Assembly: GCA_964476595.1 (NCBI GenBank)
Contig: CAYZCL010000014.1
Span: forward strand, 1-32,680
Direction of reading: 5' to 3'
DNA length: 32,680 nt
Source of the DNA: JALSRD01 sp964476595
GTDB taxonomy: Bacteria; Desulfobacterota; Desulfobacteria; Desulfobacterales; JALSRD01
This document shows positions 1 to 7,492 of the stretch, piece after piece. Position numbers and translations under genes: made by a program. The notes below the pieces were generated by a model. That model did not search any database and was not told the origin of the DNA. It saw nothing but the letters and a program-made list of their open reading frames with translations. Position 1 is the first letter of the stretch. Each line of letters begins with the position of its first letter.

Positions 1-858
1 TACCGGGGCTTCATACCGGGAGTGCAGTACCTGCGGGACATCAACGAGGGGCGCGATCCCTATCCCGAGGGCAAACGCGTGGTGGTCATCGGCGGCGGCA
101 ACGTGGCCATCGACTGCGTGCGCTGTTCCTTTCGTATCGGCAAGCAGGAAGTGCACCTGGTGTACCGCCGCACGCGCAAGGAGATGCCCGCCGACGAAGT
201 CGAGATCCGCGACGCCGAAGAGGAAAAGGTGGAATTCCATTTCCTGACCACACCGGTGCGCATCCTGGCCGAAGACGGCAAGGTGGTGGGCCTGGAGTGT
301 ATCCGCATGAAACTCGGGGAGCCGGACAGCAGCGGACGGCGCCGCCCGGTGCCCATCGAGGGGTCGGAGTTCGTTTTCGAGTGCGATACCGTGGTGCCGG
401 CCATCGGTCAGCGCATCGACCTGTCGCTGCTCGAGGGCGTCGACAACATCGAGACCACGCGCTGGAACACCATCGCCGTGGACGAGGTCACCAAGCAGAC
501 CTCGCACCCCAAGGTCTTCTCGGCCGGCGACTGCGAGACCGGTCCCGGCGCCCTGATCACGGCCTGCGCCGGCGGCCGCAAGGCGGCCCGCAGTATCGAC
601 CGCCTGATCAACGGCAAATCGCCGAACTACACGCGCGAAGACTATTTCGACCAGCTCTTCCAGACCTTCAAGGTCTACGACCCGGAGGAAAAAATCGGCA
701 TCCCGGACCGCCGCCCGCGCAAGCACCTCGAGATGCTGCCGCCCGACACCCGCAAGCGGACCTTCGACGAGGTGGAGAAGGGCTTCACCAACCCGGAGGC
801 CATCGCCGAGGCGGCCCGCTGCCTGAGGTGTTACCGGGTCGCCACCGTGGCCCTCTAG
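1..858 (+). CDS. NAD(P)H/FAD-dependent oxidoreductase, GltD-like (3' part, start outside window)
   Basis: The frame is open from the first base and ends at the TAG at 856-858, so this is the C-terminal 285 residues of a larger protein. A Rossmann motif (VVVIGGGNVAIDC, around residue 27) and the following YRRTRKEMPA stretch are typical of the NADPH domain of glutamate-synthase small-subunit-like flavoproteins. The AGDCETGPGALITACAGG motif near residue 177 is the FAD-binding tail signature. A terminal Cys-x2-Cys (RCLRCYR) may bind an Fe-S cluster or belong to a partner interface. Such proteins feed or take electrons in GltD, NfnB, Hdr and formate dehydrogenase complexes. The partner genes lie upstream and are not visible, so the specific role is unknown. 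It ends 4 bases before the pentapeptide-repeat gene and may be co-transcribed with it. Confidence 0.85.
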   Translation, partial: YRGFIPGVQYLRDINEGRDPYPEGKRVVVIGGGNVAIDCVRCSFRIGKQEVHLVYRRTRKEMPADEVEIRDAEEEKVEFHFLTTPVRILAEDGKVVGLECIRMKLGEPDSSGRRRPVPIEGSEFVFECDTVVPAIGQRIDLSLLEGVDNIETTRWNTIAVDEVTKQTSHPKVFSAGDCETGPGALITACAGGRKAARSIDRLINGKSPNYTREDYFDQLFQTFKVYDPEEKIGIPDRRPRKHLEMLPPDTRKRTFDEVEKGFTNPEAIAEAARCLRCYRVATVAL

Positions 859-862
859 GCCC

Positions 863-1897
863 ATGGCCAGCCGGCAGCATCTTTCGCAGCTCAAAAAAGG
901 CGCGGCCGCCTGGAACCGCTGGCGCAGTGAAAACGCGCGAACCGTCCCCGACCTGAAAAACGCCCGGCTGGGGGGCATGGCCCTGGCCGGGGCCAACCTC
1001 TCCGGCGCCCTGCTGGCCGAGGCCGACCTGAGCGGCGCCGACCTCTCCGGAAGCGACCTGGGCGGCGCCGTGCTGCTCAAGGCCGACCTGCGCGGGGCCT
1101 GTCTGGACGGCGCCCGCCTGCGTCGCACCCACCTCGAAATGGCCGACATGCGCCAAGCCAGCCTGATCAATGCCGATTTGACCACAGCGGAACTCAAGCA
1201 CGCCGACCTGACCGCCGCCCGGCTGGGCACCGCCGACCTGAGCGGCGCCGACCTTTCGGGCGCCCGCCTGGAAAGGGCCGGGCTGGCATGGAGCCATCTG
1301 TCCCGGGCGCGGCTCGAGAACGCCGACCTGCGCCGCGCCGCCTGCCGCGAGGCGGATTTCAGCGGTGCGCTGCTCGACGGCGCCGACCTGCGGGGCGCCG
1401 ACCTGCGGTTCGCACGCCTGGCCGACGCGCGGCTCAGGGGCGTGAAATACGACCGCAGGGGACGTTTTCTGGGAATCGGTCTGGCGGGCGCCTCCGGCAG
1501 CCGCCGGTTCATGCGTTTCGCCGCCCGACAGGACGTCATCGAGGAGCTGCGCGCCGCCGGCTGGTGGGGGAAGGTGCGCTACGGACTGTGGCTGGTGTTC
1601 GCCGACTGCGGCCGCACGCCGTGGACCTGGCCGCTGTGGTGCCTGTTGCTGGTGTTGTGCTTTGCGGCCGGCTATTACTTCGGACTAGGGCCGGAGGCCT
1701 TCCGGGGCGGCGTTGCACCCTGGCGTTTCGACGCGCTGCTGGCCTTCTCGCTGGCCAGTTTCGCGGGCCTCGACAGCGGCTGGCTCCAGCCGGCCAGCCC
1801 GGCCGCCCGCATGCTGACGGCCGTGGAGGCCTTCGGCGGCTACCTGATGCTGGCGCTGCTGGTGGCCACCGTGGCCGACTGGTGGTCGCGGCGCTGA
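863..1897 (+). CDS. Pentapeptide-repeat protein with C-terminal channel-like membrane module
   Basis: This is a 344-residue protein. Residues about 32-192 are almost unbroken A(D/N)LxxA pentapeptides, roughly 30 repeats, which should form a right-handed quadrilateral beta-helix of about eight coils. The C-terminal third is hydrophobic: one helix at about 254-275, a re-entrant-looking stretch at about 292-310, and a second helix at about 316-340. That order and the sequence around MLTAVEAFGGYLMLALLVA resemble the two-helix pore unit of K+ channels (Ion_trans_2). However, the selectivity-filter TVGYG is missing and ASFAGLDSG sits in its place. The ATG at 863 lies 4 bases after the upstream stop with no clear ribosome binding site, so translational coupling is likely. 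The beta-helix call is secure. Ion conduction is only an inference. Confidence 0.85.
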   Translation: MASRQHLSQLKKGAAAWNRWRSENARTVPDLKNARLGGMALAGANLSGALLAEADLSGADLSGSDLGGAVLLKADLRGACLDGARLRRTHLEMADMRQASLINADLTTAELKHADLTAARLGTADLSGADLSGARLERAGLAWSHLSRARLENADLRRAACREADFSGALLDGADLRGADLRFARLADARLRGVKYDRRGRFLGIGLAGASGSRRFMRFAARQDVIEELRAAGWWGKVRYGLWLVFADCGRTPWTWPLWCLLLVLCFAAGYYFGLGPEAFRGGVAPWRFDALLAFSLASFAGLDSGWLQPASPAARMLTAVEAFGGYLMLALLVATVADWWSRR

Positions 1898-1923
1898 GGC
1901 CGGCGGATCGGGCCGGCCCACCT

Positions 1924-3210
1924 CTAACGCTTTGGAAACCAGGGCTGTTCCGTGAGCAGGTTCTGCAGCAGGCGGTGCAGCACGCTGTAGGAGTAGAACT
2001 CCGTGGCCAGCGCGTAGTTGTGCTCCACCATCCGACGACACATCTGCTTGTCCTCCAGCACCTTGCGGGTGAGTTCGACCGCCTCGCCCGTGACGTAACC
2101 ATCGATTTCGATCACCGAGAATCCTTTGGGCTTGATGTCCCGGGCGTAGATGGAATAGATGTTCACCACGATGGGCTTGCGGAAGTAGACGGCCTCCAGG
2201 AAGGCGTTTCCGAAACCTTCGAAAGTGGAGGGGTAGGTGACCAGGTCGGCGTGAGGGTAGATGTCCTCGAGGGTGTAGACCTTGCGGCCGTCGGGCAGGG
2301 AGCCGCGCTGCTCGTCGATGATGTCGGACACGAAGAGGGTGTTGACGCCCATCAGGCGGGAGTAGTCGCGCAGGCGCTGTTCGTAGTCGTGGCCCTCGTC
2401 GCCGGAGGCGTGGGAGATGACCAGCTTGGCCTTGCGGCCCAGGCGGTGTACCAGCTCGATGGCGTGTTCGATGCCCTTGCGCTTGACCACCCGCGTGGGC
2501 TGCAGGATGAACAGTTCGTCGTCCGCGATGCCCAGGGCCTGGCGCACGTCGGCGGCGTATGCGTCCGGCGGCGGGGGCGGGTTGTCGAAGTCCATCACGT
2601 TGGGAATGATGCGGCTGGAGATGCCGGTGCGGAAGCTGAGCTGCTCGTCGGCGAAGGAATTGATCACCGTGTGCATCACCGAAGGCAGCTCCGGCGGGTA
2701 GCACATGTGCAGGTAGTCGGAGACGGCGTTGATGATGAAGCGGTCGCGTTCCCAGTAAAAGTCGTGGTGGTGGGCCAGGGTGGGGATGTTGGTCTCGGCG
2801 ATCAGTTCGGTGAGCGCGATGGCCAGCGGGATGTTGAGCGGGATGGCCAGCACGTTTTCCGGAACCAGCAGACCGATGTCGAACTTTTCGATGAATTTGT
2901 AGAGATGATCCTTCAGGTAACGGGCCAGCCGGTGGATTTCATGGGTGACCCTGCGGTGGCGTTCGGTCACCCCGAAGCATTGCTGGTGGAGGGCGGCGAT
3001 TTCCGGGTGGCGAAAGTGCGCCTCGGCCACCCGGTAGGAACGATCCTCGGGACGTTCCAGTTCGCCGGCGAAATAGTGGCACTCCAGGCCGGCGGCTTCC
3101 ATGACCTGGACCCATTTCTCCGATTCCAGCGAAACGCCGTCCGTGCCGGCCAGGCGGAACGACACGACCCCCACGTTTTTCAGATTCCACTGCCTCTTGT
3201 TCGCGATCAT
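1924..3210 (-). CDS. GT4-family glycosyltransferase
   Basis: This is a 428-residue GT-B-fold glycosyltransferase. The reading frame stays open upstream as far as 3588, but that part overlaps pyk and looks non-coding. I chose the ATG at 3210 because a good GGGAGG ribosome binding site lies 9 bases before it. The C-terminal half carries the donor-binding features: QPTRVVKRKGIEHA, where the Arg and Lys are expected to contact the nucleotide-sugar phosphates, and the E-x7-E motif EGFGNAFLE near residue 330. No signal peptide or membrane helix is seen, so it is probably cytosolic. It begins 46 bases after pyk on the same strand and is likely co-transcribed with it. Donor and acceptor cannot be told from sequence. 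A link to pyruvate kinase function is not evident. Confidence 0.85.
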   Translation of the reverse strand: MIANKRQWNLKNVGVVSFRLAGTDGVSLESEKWVQVMEAAGLECHYFAGELERPEDRSYRVAEAHFRHPEIAALHQQCFGVTERHRRVTHEIHRLARYLKDHLYKFIEKFDIGLLVPENVLAIPLNIPLAIALTELIAETNIPTLAHHHDFYWERDRFIINAVSDYLHMCYPPELPSVMHTVINSFADEQLSFRTGISSRIIPNVMDFDNPPPPPDAYAADVRQALGIADDELFILQPTRVVKRKGIEHAIELVHRLGRKAKLVISHASGDEGHDYEQRLRDYSRLMGVNTLFVSDIIDEQRGSLPDGRKVYTLEDIYPHADLVTYPSTFEGFGNAFLEAVYFRKPIVVNIYSIYARDIKPKGFSVIEIDGYVTGEAVELTRKVLEDKQMCRRMVEHNYALATEFYSYSVLHRLLQNLLTEQPWFPKR

Positions 3211-3256
3211 TTCCAGTTGCCTCCCGAAAGTCGTCAGCTTGCGGTGAAAGTCGATG

Positions 3257-4687
3257 CTACTTCGGCTGCAGGTCGATGATTTCCATGCGGTTGTTGCGTT
3301 CGGGGTGCTTGCGCGAGGGCCCCTCGGTGAGCACCACCAGTCTGCCGGAGATGCGCTGTTTTTCAAAGAAAGCCCGGATCCACGGCCGCCATGCGGTGGG
3401 ATGGTCGGGTTCGTGCACCGGGAACACCCCGTAGGAGAAGCACAGCCCGCGGCAGACCCTCTCGTCGCTGCTGACGCCCACGATCCAGACCGGAAGACGG
3501 AACCGGGTGATGCGGCGGGCCGTGGCCCCGCTGCGGGTGGGGACGATGACGACATCCGGCGTGATGCGCTCCAGAGTGGTGGCCACACCCAGGGCGATGA
3601 TGTCGGCCAGGTTGGTGCCCTCGTCGTCGACGGTGGCGGCTATCTCGTCGCGCAGGGGATGCCGGCCGCGGTGGGGCTCGATGGTGGCGGCGATGGCGGC
3701 CAGCATGGCGGTGGCCTCCACCGGGTACCTGCCGGTGGCCGATTCGGCCGACAGCATGACGGCGTCGGTGCCGTCCAGGATGGCGTTGGCCACGTCCGTG
3801 GCCTCGGCGCGCGTGGGACGCCTGCTGACGGTCATGGACTCGAGCATCTGCGTGGCGGTGATGACCGGTTTGCCGCGGCGGTTGGCCTGCTGCATGATCT
3901 TTTTCTGGGCCACGGCGATCTGCTCGATGGGGATCTCCACCCCCAGGTCGCCCCGGGCCACCATGATGCCGTCGGACGCCGAGAGGATCTCCTCCAGGTT
4001 GCGCAGGGCGCCGGCGCGCTCGATCTTGGCGATCACGAAGGGGGCGTGCCCCATTTGCGCGGCGGCTTCCTTGACGGCCCGCAGGTCGCCGGCGTTTTCC
4101 ACGAAAGACTGGCTGACGGCATCCACGCCGTTTTCCAGGGCGAAGGCCAGGCATTGGCGATCGTGGTCGGTGAAGGCGCTGATGCCCAGGTCGATGCCCG
4201 GCAGGTTGAGTCCCTTGCGTGAACTCAGCGTGCCGCCGGCCTCCACGCGGCAGCGCACTTCGGGCCCCGAGACTTCCAGCACCTTGAGCTGCACGATGCC
4301 GTCGTTGAGGAAGAGGCGGTCGCCGGGGCGCACCGAAAGGGGCAGCCGGTCGAAGGTCACCGAGACGCGCTCGCGGTTACCGATCACCGCCTGTGTCGTG
4401 AGGGTGAAGGCGTCGCCCTTTTTCAGCTCGATGGGTTCCTCGGCGAAGTCGCCGATGCGCATCTTGGGGCCCGGCAGGTCCGCCATGATGGCCACGCGCC
4501 GGCCGGTTTTGCGCTCCGCCTCGCGGATTCCGGCGATGACCCGGCCGTGGCCCCGGAAGTCGCCGTGGGAAAAATTGAGACGGGCGATGTTCATGCCGGC
4601 CCGGATCAGCGCCTCGATGACCTCCGGGGAGTCCGATGCCGGACCAATGGTGCAGACGATCTTGGTTTTATTTTCGGAAAACCCCAT
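3257..4687 (-). CDS. pyk: Pyruvate kinase
   Basis: This enzyme makes pyruvate and ATP from phosphoenolpyruvate and ADP in the last step of glycolysis. At 476 residues it has the usual bacterial length. The N-terminus KIVCTIGPAS, the SRKGLNLPG segment, the active-site signature KIERAGALRN followed by MVARGDLGVEIP, and the TATQMLESM motif are all present. The C-terminal allosteric domain follows, with a PTRSGATARRI motif. It starts at the ATG at 4687 behind a GGGGG-type ribosome binding site. A sigma-70-like promoter on the minus strand lies at 4725-4754. It is divergent from the DeoR-type regulator, a family that usually senses sugar phosphates, so control of pyk by that regulator is possible but not shown. 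Confidence 0.97.
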   Translation of the reverse strand: MGFSENKTKIVCTIGPASDSPEVIEALIRAGMNIARLNFSHGDFRGHGRVIAGIREAERKTGRRVAIMADLPGPKMRIGDFAEEPIELKKGDAFTLTTQAVIGNRERVSVTFDRLPLSVRPGDRLFLNDGIVQLKVLEVSGPEVRCRVEAGGTLSSRKGLNLPGIDLGISAFTDHDRQCLAFALENGVDAVSQSFVENAGDLRAVKEAAAQMGHAPFVIAKIERAGALRNLEEILSASDGIMVARGDLGVEIPIEQIAVAQKKIMQQANRRGKPVITATQMLESMTVSRRPTRAEATDVANAILDGTDAVMLSAESATGRYPVEATAMLAAIAATIEPHRGRHPLRDEIAATVDDEGTNLADIIALGVATTLERITPDVVIVPTRSGATARRITRFRLPVWIVGVSSDERVCRGLCFSYGVFPVHEPDHPTAWRPWIRAFFEKQRISGRLVVLTEGPSRKHPERNNRMEIIDLQPK

Positions 4688-4724
4688 GGTTGCCCCCTTC
4701 GCAGTCGTGGTTTGAATTTGCGTA

Positions 4725-4754
4725 AATATACGGATTTGCCAACATTTTTGTCAA
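4725..4754 (-). promoter_or_regulatory. Sigma-70-like promoter for pyk
   Basis: Read on the minus strand there is a perfect -35 TTGACA (4749-4754), an 18-base spacer and a -10 TATATT (4725-4730). This places the transcript start near 4718, about 30 bases before the pyk ATG. No mapping data support it. Confidence 0.6.
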
Positions 4755-4820
4755 GAAAAGATGTTCCCCAAGCCAAAAGCCTGCGCAATCGAACGAAACA
4801 AAACAATCAAAAATAAACAC

Positions 4821-4849
4821 TTGACAACAAAAACGAACAGGTCTATAGG
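4821..4849 (+). promoter_or_regulatory. Sigma-70-like promoter for the DeoR-type regulator
   Basis: There is a perfect -35 TTGACA (4821-4826), a 17-base spacer and a -10 TATAGG (4844-4849). The predicted start is near 4856, only about 11 bases before the ATG at 4867. No Shine-Dalgarno sequence is visible in that gap, so the mRNA would be nearly leaderless. It may also drive the following etf genes, since no terminator is seen after the regulator. Confidence 0.6.
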
Positions 4850-4866
4850 GCTCCTCGGATACCGCC

Positions 4867-5649
4867 ATGAAAAAGCAAGCCACCATACTGCCGGCCCAGC
4901 GTCGGCAGCGCATCTTGGAGATTCTGCAGCAGGAGCCCATCATCCGGGGTGCCCGCCTGAGCGAGATGCTGGGGGTCTCGGAGATGACCATCCGGCGTGA
5001 CCTGGACACTCTGGAGCAGCAGGGAATGGTGGAAAGAACCCACGGCGGCGCCATCCTGCGCCAGCAAAAGGTCGACGGAAAGTTCTTCTACCATCGCAGC
5101 CGCAAGCAGAACCCCGGACAGAAACAGTCCATCGCCCAGCGCGCGGCATCGCTGGTCGAGGATCACGACACCATTTTCATCGGCGAGGGGTACACCGCTT
5201 CGCAGATCCTGGGGCACATCGACCCGCAGCGGCCGGTGACCGTTTTCACCAACAACCTGGCCGTGCTCCCCGGGGCGGGTCGGACGGCCGCCGAGGTCAT
5301 CCTGCTGCCCGGGGTCTACGATGCCGACACGCAGTCGGTGGCCGGTCCGCTGACCCTGGAGATGATCGAGCGTATCCACGCCGACAAGCTCTTCCTGGGC
5401 GCCGACGGACTGAGCCTGCGCAGCGGCATGACGACCCCCAACCTGGAGATCGCCGTAATCGAACGCAGCATGATCCGGCACACGCGGGGAAAGGTGATCG
5501 TCATGGCCGAACACACCAAGTTCGGAATGGTGGCCCAGGTGGAAATCGCGCCCATGGAACACATCGACGTGATTATCACCAACCGGGAGATCCCGGGGGA
5601 TTTCCGAAATGACCTGGAAAAGCTGGATATCGAACTGATAATTTCATAA
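4867..5649 (+). CDS. DeoR-family transcriptional regulator
   Basis: This is a 260-residue DNA-binding repressor of the DeoR/GlpR class. Residues about 12-65 form the winged helix-turn-helix, with the family signature RLSEMLGVSEMTIRRDLDTL and the THGGA wing. The C-terminal DeoR sensor domain, a phosphosugar-isomerase-like fold, follows with IGEGYTASQIL, TNNLAVL and LGADGLSLRSGMTTPN. These proteins usually bind a phosphorylated sugar or small phospho-metabolite. It is divergent from pyk and lies 63 bases upstream of etfB on the same strand. It could therefore control pyk, the etf-dehydrogenase genes, or both. Given the phosphonate-type genes downstream, a phosphonate or phosphorylated ligand is conceivable but unproven. 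Confidence 0.92.
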   Translation: MKKQATILPAQRRQRILEILQQEPIIRGARLSEMLGVSEMTIRRDLDTLEQQGMVERTHGGAILRQQKVDGKFFYHRSRKQNPGQKQSIAQRAASLVEDHDTIFIGEGYTASQILGHIDPQRPVTVFTNNLAVLPGAGRTAAEVILLPGVYDADTQSVAGPLTLEMIERIHADKLFLGADGLSLRSGMTTPNLEIAVIERSMIRHTRGKVIVMAEHTKFGMVAQVEIAPMEHIDVIITNREIPGDFRNDLEKLDIELIIS

Positions 5650-5712
5650 TGTATATCCAAAAAGAACAAGTAGCTACGCAACAAACATAAACTTTTACAG
5701 AAAGGATGAGCC

Positions 5713-6480
5713 ATGCAGGTTTACGTATGTGTCAAGCACGTACCGGACACGGCGGCCAACATCAAGGTCGAGGGAGACACGGGCTACAGCGAGGGGGTCA
5801 AGTTCGTGCTCAACCCGTACGACGAGTACGCGGTGGAAGAGGCGGTACGGGTGGTCAAGGAAAAGGGCGGCGAGGTGATCGCGGTATGCGTGGGAAAGCC
5901 CGCAGCAGTGGCGACCCTGCGCAGCGCGCTGGCGGTGGGCGTGGACCGCGGAATCCTGGTCAAGATCGACGAGCAACTGCCGGACGCGTGCGTGGTGGCG
6001 CAGGCGCTGGCAAAGGCCATATCGCAGGACGGCGAGGCCGACCTGGTGTTTGCGGGCCGACAGTCGGTGGACAGCGAGGGGATGCAGACGCACTACCGTC
6101 TGGCGGCGGCGCTGGACATGCCGGTGGTCAGCGACGTGGTGGCGTTTTCGCTGAAAGACGGCGGCGCGGTGGTCGAGCGTGAGTGCGGCGGCGGCGCGCG
6201 GGAGGTCATCGAGGTCTCTTTGCCGTGCGTGATCGGGGCCAACAAGGGGCTCAACGAGCCGCGTTACCCGAAGCTTCCGGACGTGCTCAAGGCCAAGAAG
6301 AAGCCGGTCAAGGAGGTGGACATCGCGTCTTTGGCCGTCGAAACGCCGGAGACGGGCTGCCGGTTGACGAAGCTTGCGGCGGTGCCCGACCGCGGCCAGG
6401 CGACCATGCTCTCAGGTTCGGTGCGGGAGATGGTCACAGAGCTGGTGCGCATCCTGGAAGAAGACGAGAAGGTACTCTAA
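5713..6480 (+). CDS. etfB: Electron transfer flavoprotein, beta subunit
   Basis: This is a 255-residue EtfB. The start is MQVYVCVKHVPDT, and the family signature ANKGLNEPRYPKLPDVLKAK lies near residue 176. EtfB holds AMP and, with EtfA, forms the FAD-carrying electron carrier that takes electrons from dehydrogenases. A GAAAGGA-type ribosome binding site precedes the ATG. It is followed by etfA after 16 bases and then by a DMGDH-like enzyme, a family whose natural electron acceptor is ETF. That makes this pair its likely partner. The codons favour GCG, ACG and GTG more than neighbouring genes, which favour GCC and ACC, so its history may differ. No bifurcating-type partner is seen nearby. Confidence 0.95.
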   Translation: MQVYVCVKHVPDTAANIKVEGDTGYSEGVKFVLNPYDEYAVEEAVRVVKEKGGEVIAVCVGKPAAVATLRSALAVGVDRGILVKIDEQLPDACVVAQALAKAISQDGEADLVFAGRQSVDSEGMQTHYRLAAALDMPVVSDVVAFSLKDGGAVVERECGGGAREVIEVSLPCVIGANKGLNEPRYPKLPDVLKAKKKPVKEVDIASLAVETPETGCRLTKLAAVPDRGQATMLSGSVREMVTELVRILEEDEKVL

Positions 6481-6496
6481 GACGAGGAGACGAGCG

Positions 6497-7447
6497 ATGG
6501 CGAAGATAGGGGTATGGATCGAGACGGGCGAGGACGGGGTCAAGGAGGCCAACTTCGGCGTGCTCACGGCGGCGGCCGGGCACGAGGTGTTTGCGCTGAT
6601 CTGCAATGGGGACGCTGCGGGCTGCAAGGCGGCCTGCGAGCGCTACGGTGCGCAGAAGGTCGTGGAGGTTACGGCCGAGTCGGGCAAGCTGTCCGACAGC
6701 CCGGACCTGACGGCCCGGGCGCTGGCCGCAGCGGTGAAGGCGTATGACCTGCAGGTGCTCACGGGGCTGGGCAGCCTGAACGGCCGGGATCTTCTGGCCA
6801 GGACGGCAGCGATCCTGGACGCGCCGCTTTTGCAGGACTGCACGGCGGTGGATTTTTCGGCAGGCACGGTGGAGAAGTCGCACTTTTCGGGAAAGACGGT
6901 GGCGACCTTCGAATGCCGGGCCCCGGTATGGCTGTGCAGCCTGCGGCCCAACGCGGTGGAGCCCAAGGCGTCACCGGTAGCGGCCGAGGTGGTGTCCCTT
7001 GCGGCGCCGGTGTCCGACAGTGGAGCGGTAAAAATTCTCGAGGTGCGCAGGGACGCTTCCGGGGTGATGGAGCTGACCGAGGCGAACGTCATCATCACCG
7101 GCGGCCGTCCGATGGACTCGGCGGAGAACTTCAAGCTGCTGCACGAGTGCGCGGCCGAGCTGGGGGCGGCCGTTGGGGCCTCACGTGCGGCGGTGGACGC
7201 GGGTTTTGCGCCGCACAGCATGCAGGTGGGTCAGACGGGCAAGACGGTCTCGCCGCGGCTGTACATCGCCTGCGGTCTTTCCGGTTCGGTGCAGCACTTC
7301 GCGGGCATGAAGACGTCGAAGGTGATCGTGGCGATCAACACGGACAAGGACGCGCCGATCTTCGGCAAGTGCAACTACGGCATCGTGGGCGACCTGTTCG
7401 AGGTGGTGCCCGTGCTCACCGAGGTGCTCAAAGAGCGAAAATCGTAA
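6497..7447 (+). CDS. etfA: Electron transfer flavoprotein, alpha subunit
   Basis: This is a 316-residue EtfA. I place the start at the ATG at 6497 (MAKIGVWIETGEDG), behind a GAGGAG-type site 16 bases after etfB. An earlier in-frame start would run into etfB. The C-terminal FAD-binding domain is intact: GASRAAVDAGFAPHSMQVGQ, then TGKTVSPRLYIACGLSGSVQ and the HFAGM motif. It forms the ETF heterodimer with EtfB and passes electrons on to ETF:quinone oxidoreductase or another acceptor not seen in this window. It is followed after 45 bases by the DMGDH-like gene. It shares the GCG/ACG-rich codon style of etfB. Confidence 0.95.
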   Translation: MAKIGVWIETGEDGVKEANFGVLTAAAGHEVFALICNGDAAGCKAACERYGAQKVVEVTAESGKLSDSPDLTARALAAAVKAYDLQVLTGLGSLNGRDLLARTAAILDAPLLQDCTAVDFSAGTVEKSHFSGKTVATFECRAPVWLCSLRPNAVEPKASPVAAEVVSLAAPVSDSGAVKILEVRRDASGVMELTEANVIITGGRPMDSAENFKLLHECAAELGAAVGASRAAVDAGFAPHSMQVGQTGKTVSPRLYIACGLSGSVQHFAGMKTSKVIVAINTDKDAPIFGKCNYGIVGDLFEVVPVLTEVLKERKS

Positions 7448-7492
7448 ACGGAAACGAAAGAGTAAACCCAGATACGGGGGCCGTAAAGGGCT

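Noticed and set aside
1288..3279. Long open frame of 663 codons on the plus strand
   Set aside because: It runs opposite the glycosyltransferase and across the pentapeptide gene, with low-complexity Arg/Gly/Val/Asp-rich translation and no family match. It is a GC-driven shadow frame.
3211..3588. N-terminal extension of the glycosyltransferase
   Set aside because: The extra 126 residues overlap pyk and are Ser/Pro/Arg-rich without domain likeness. A good ribosome site supports the start at 3210.
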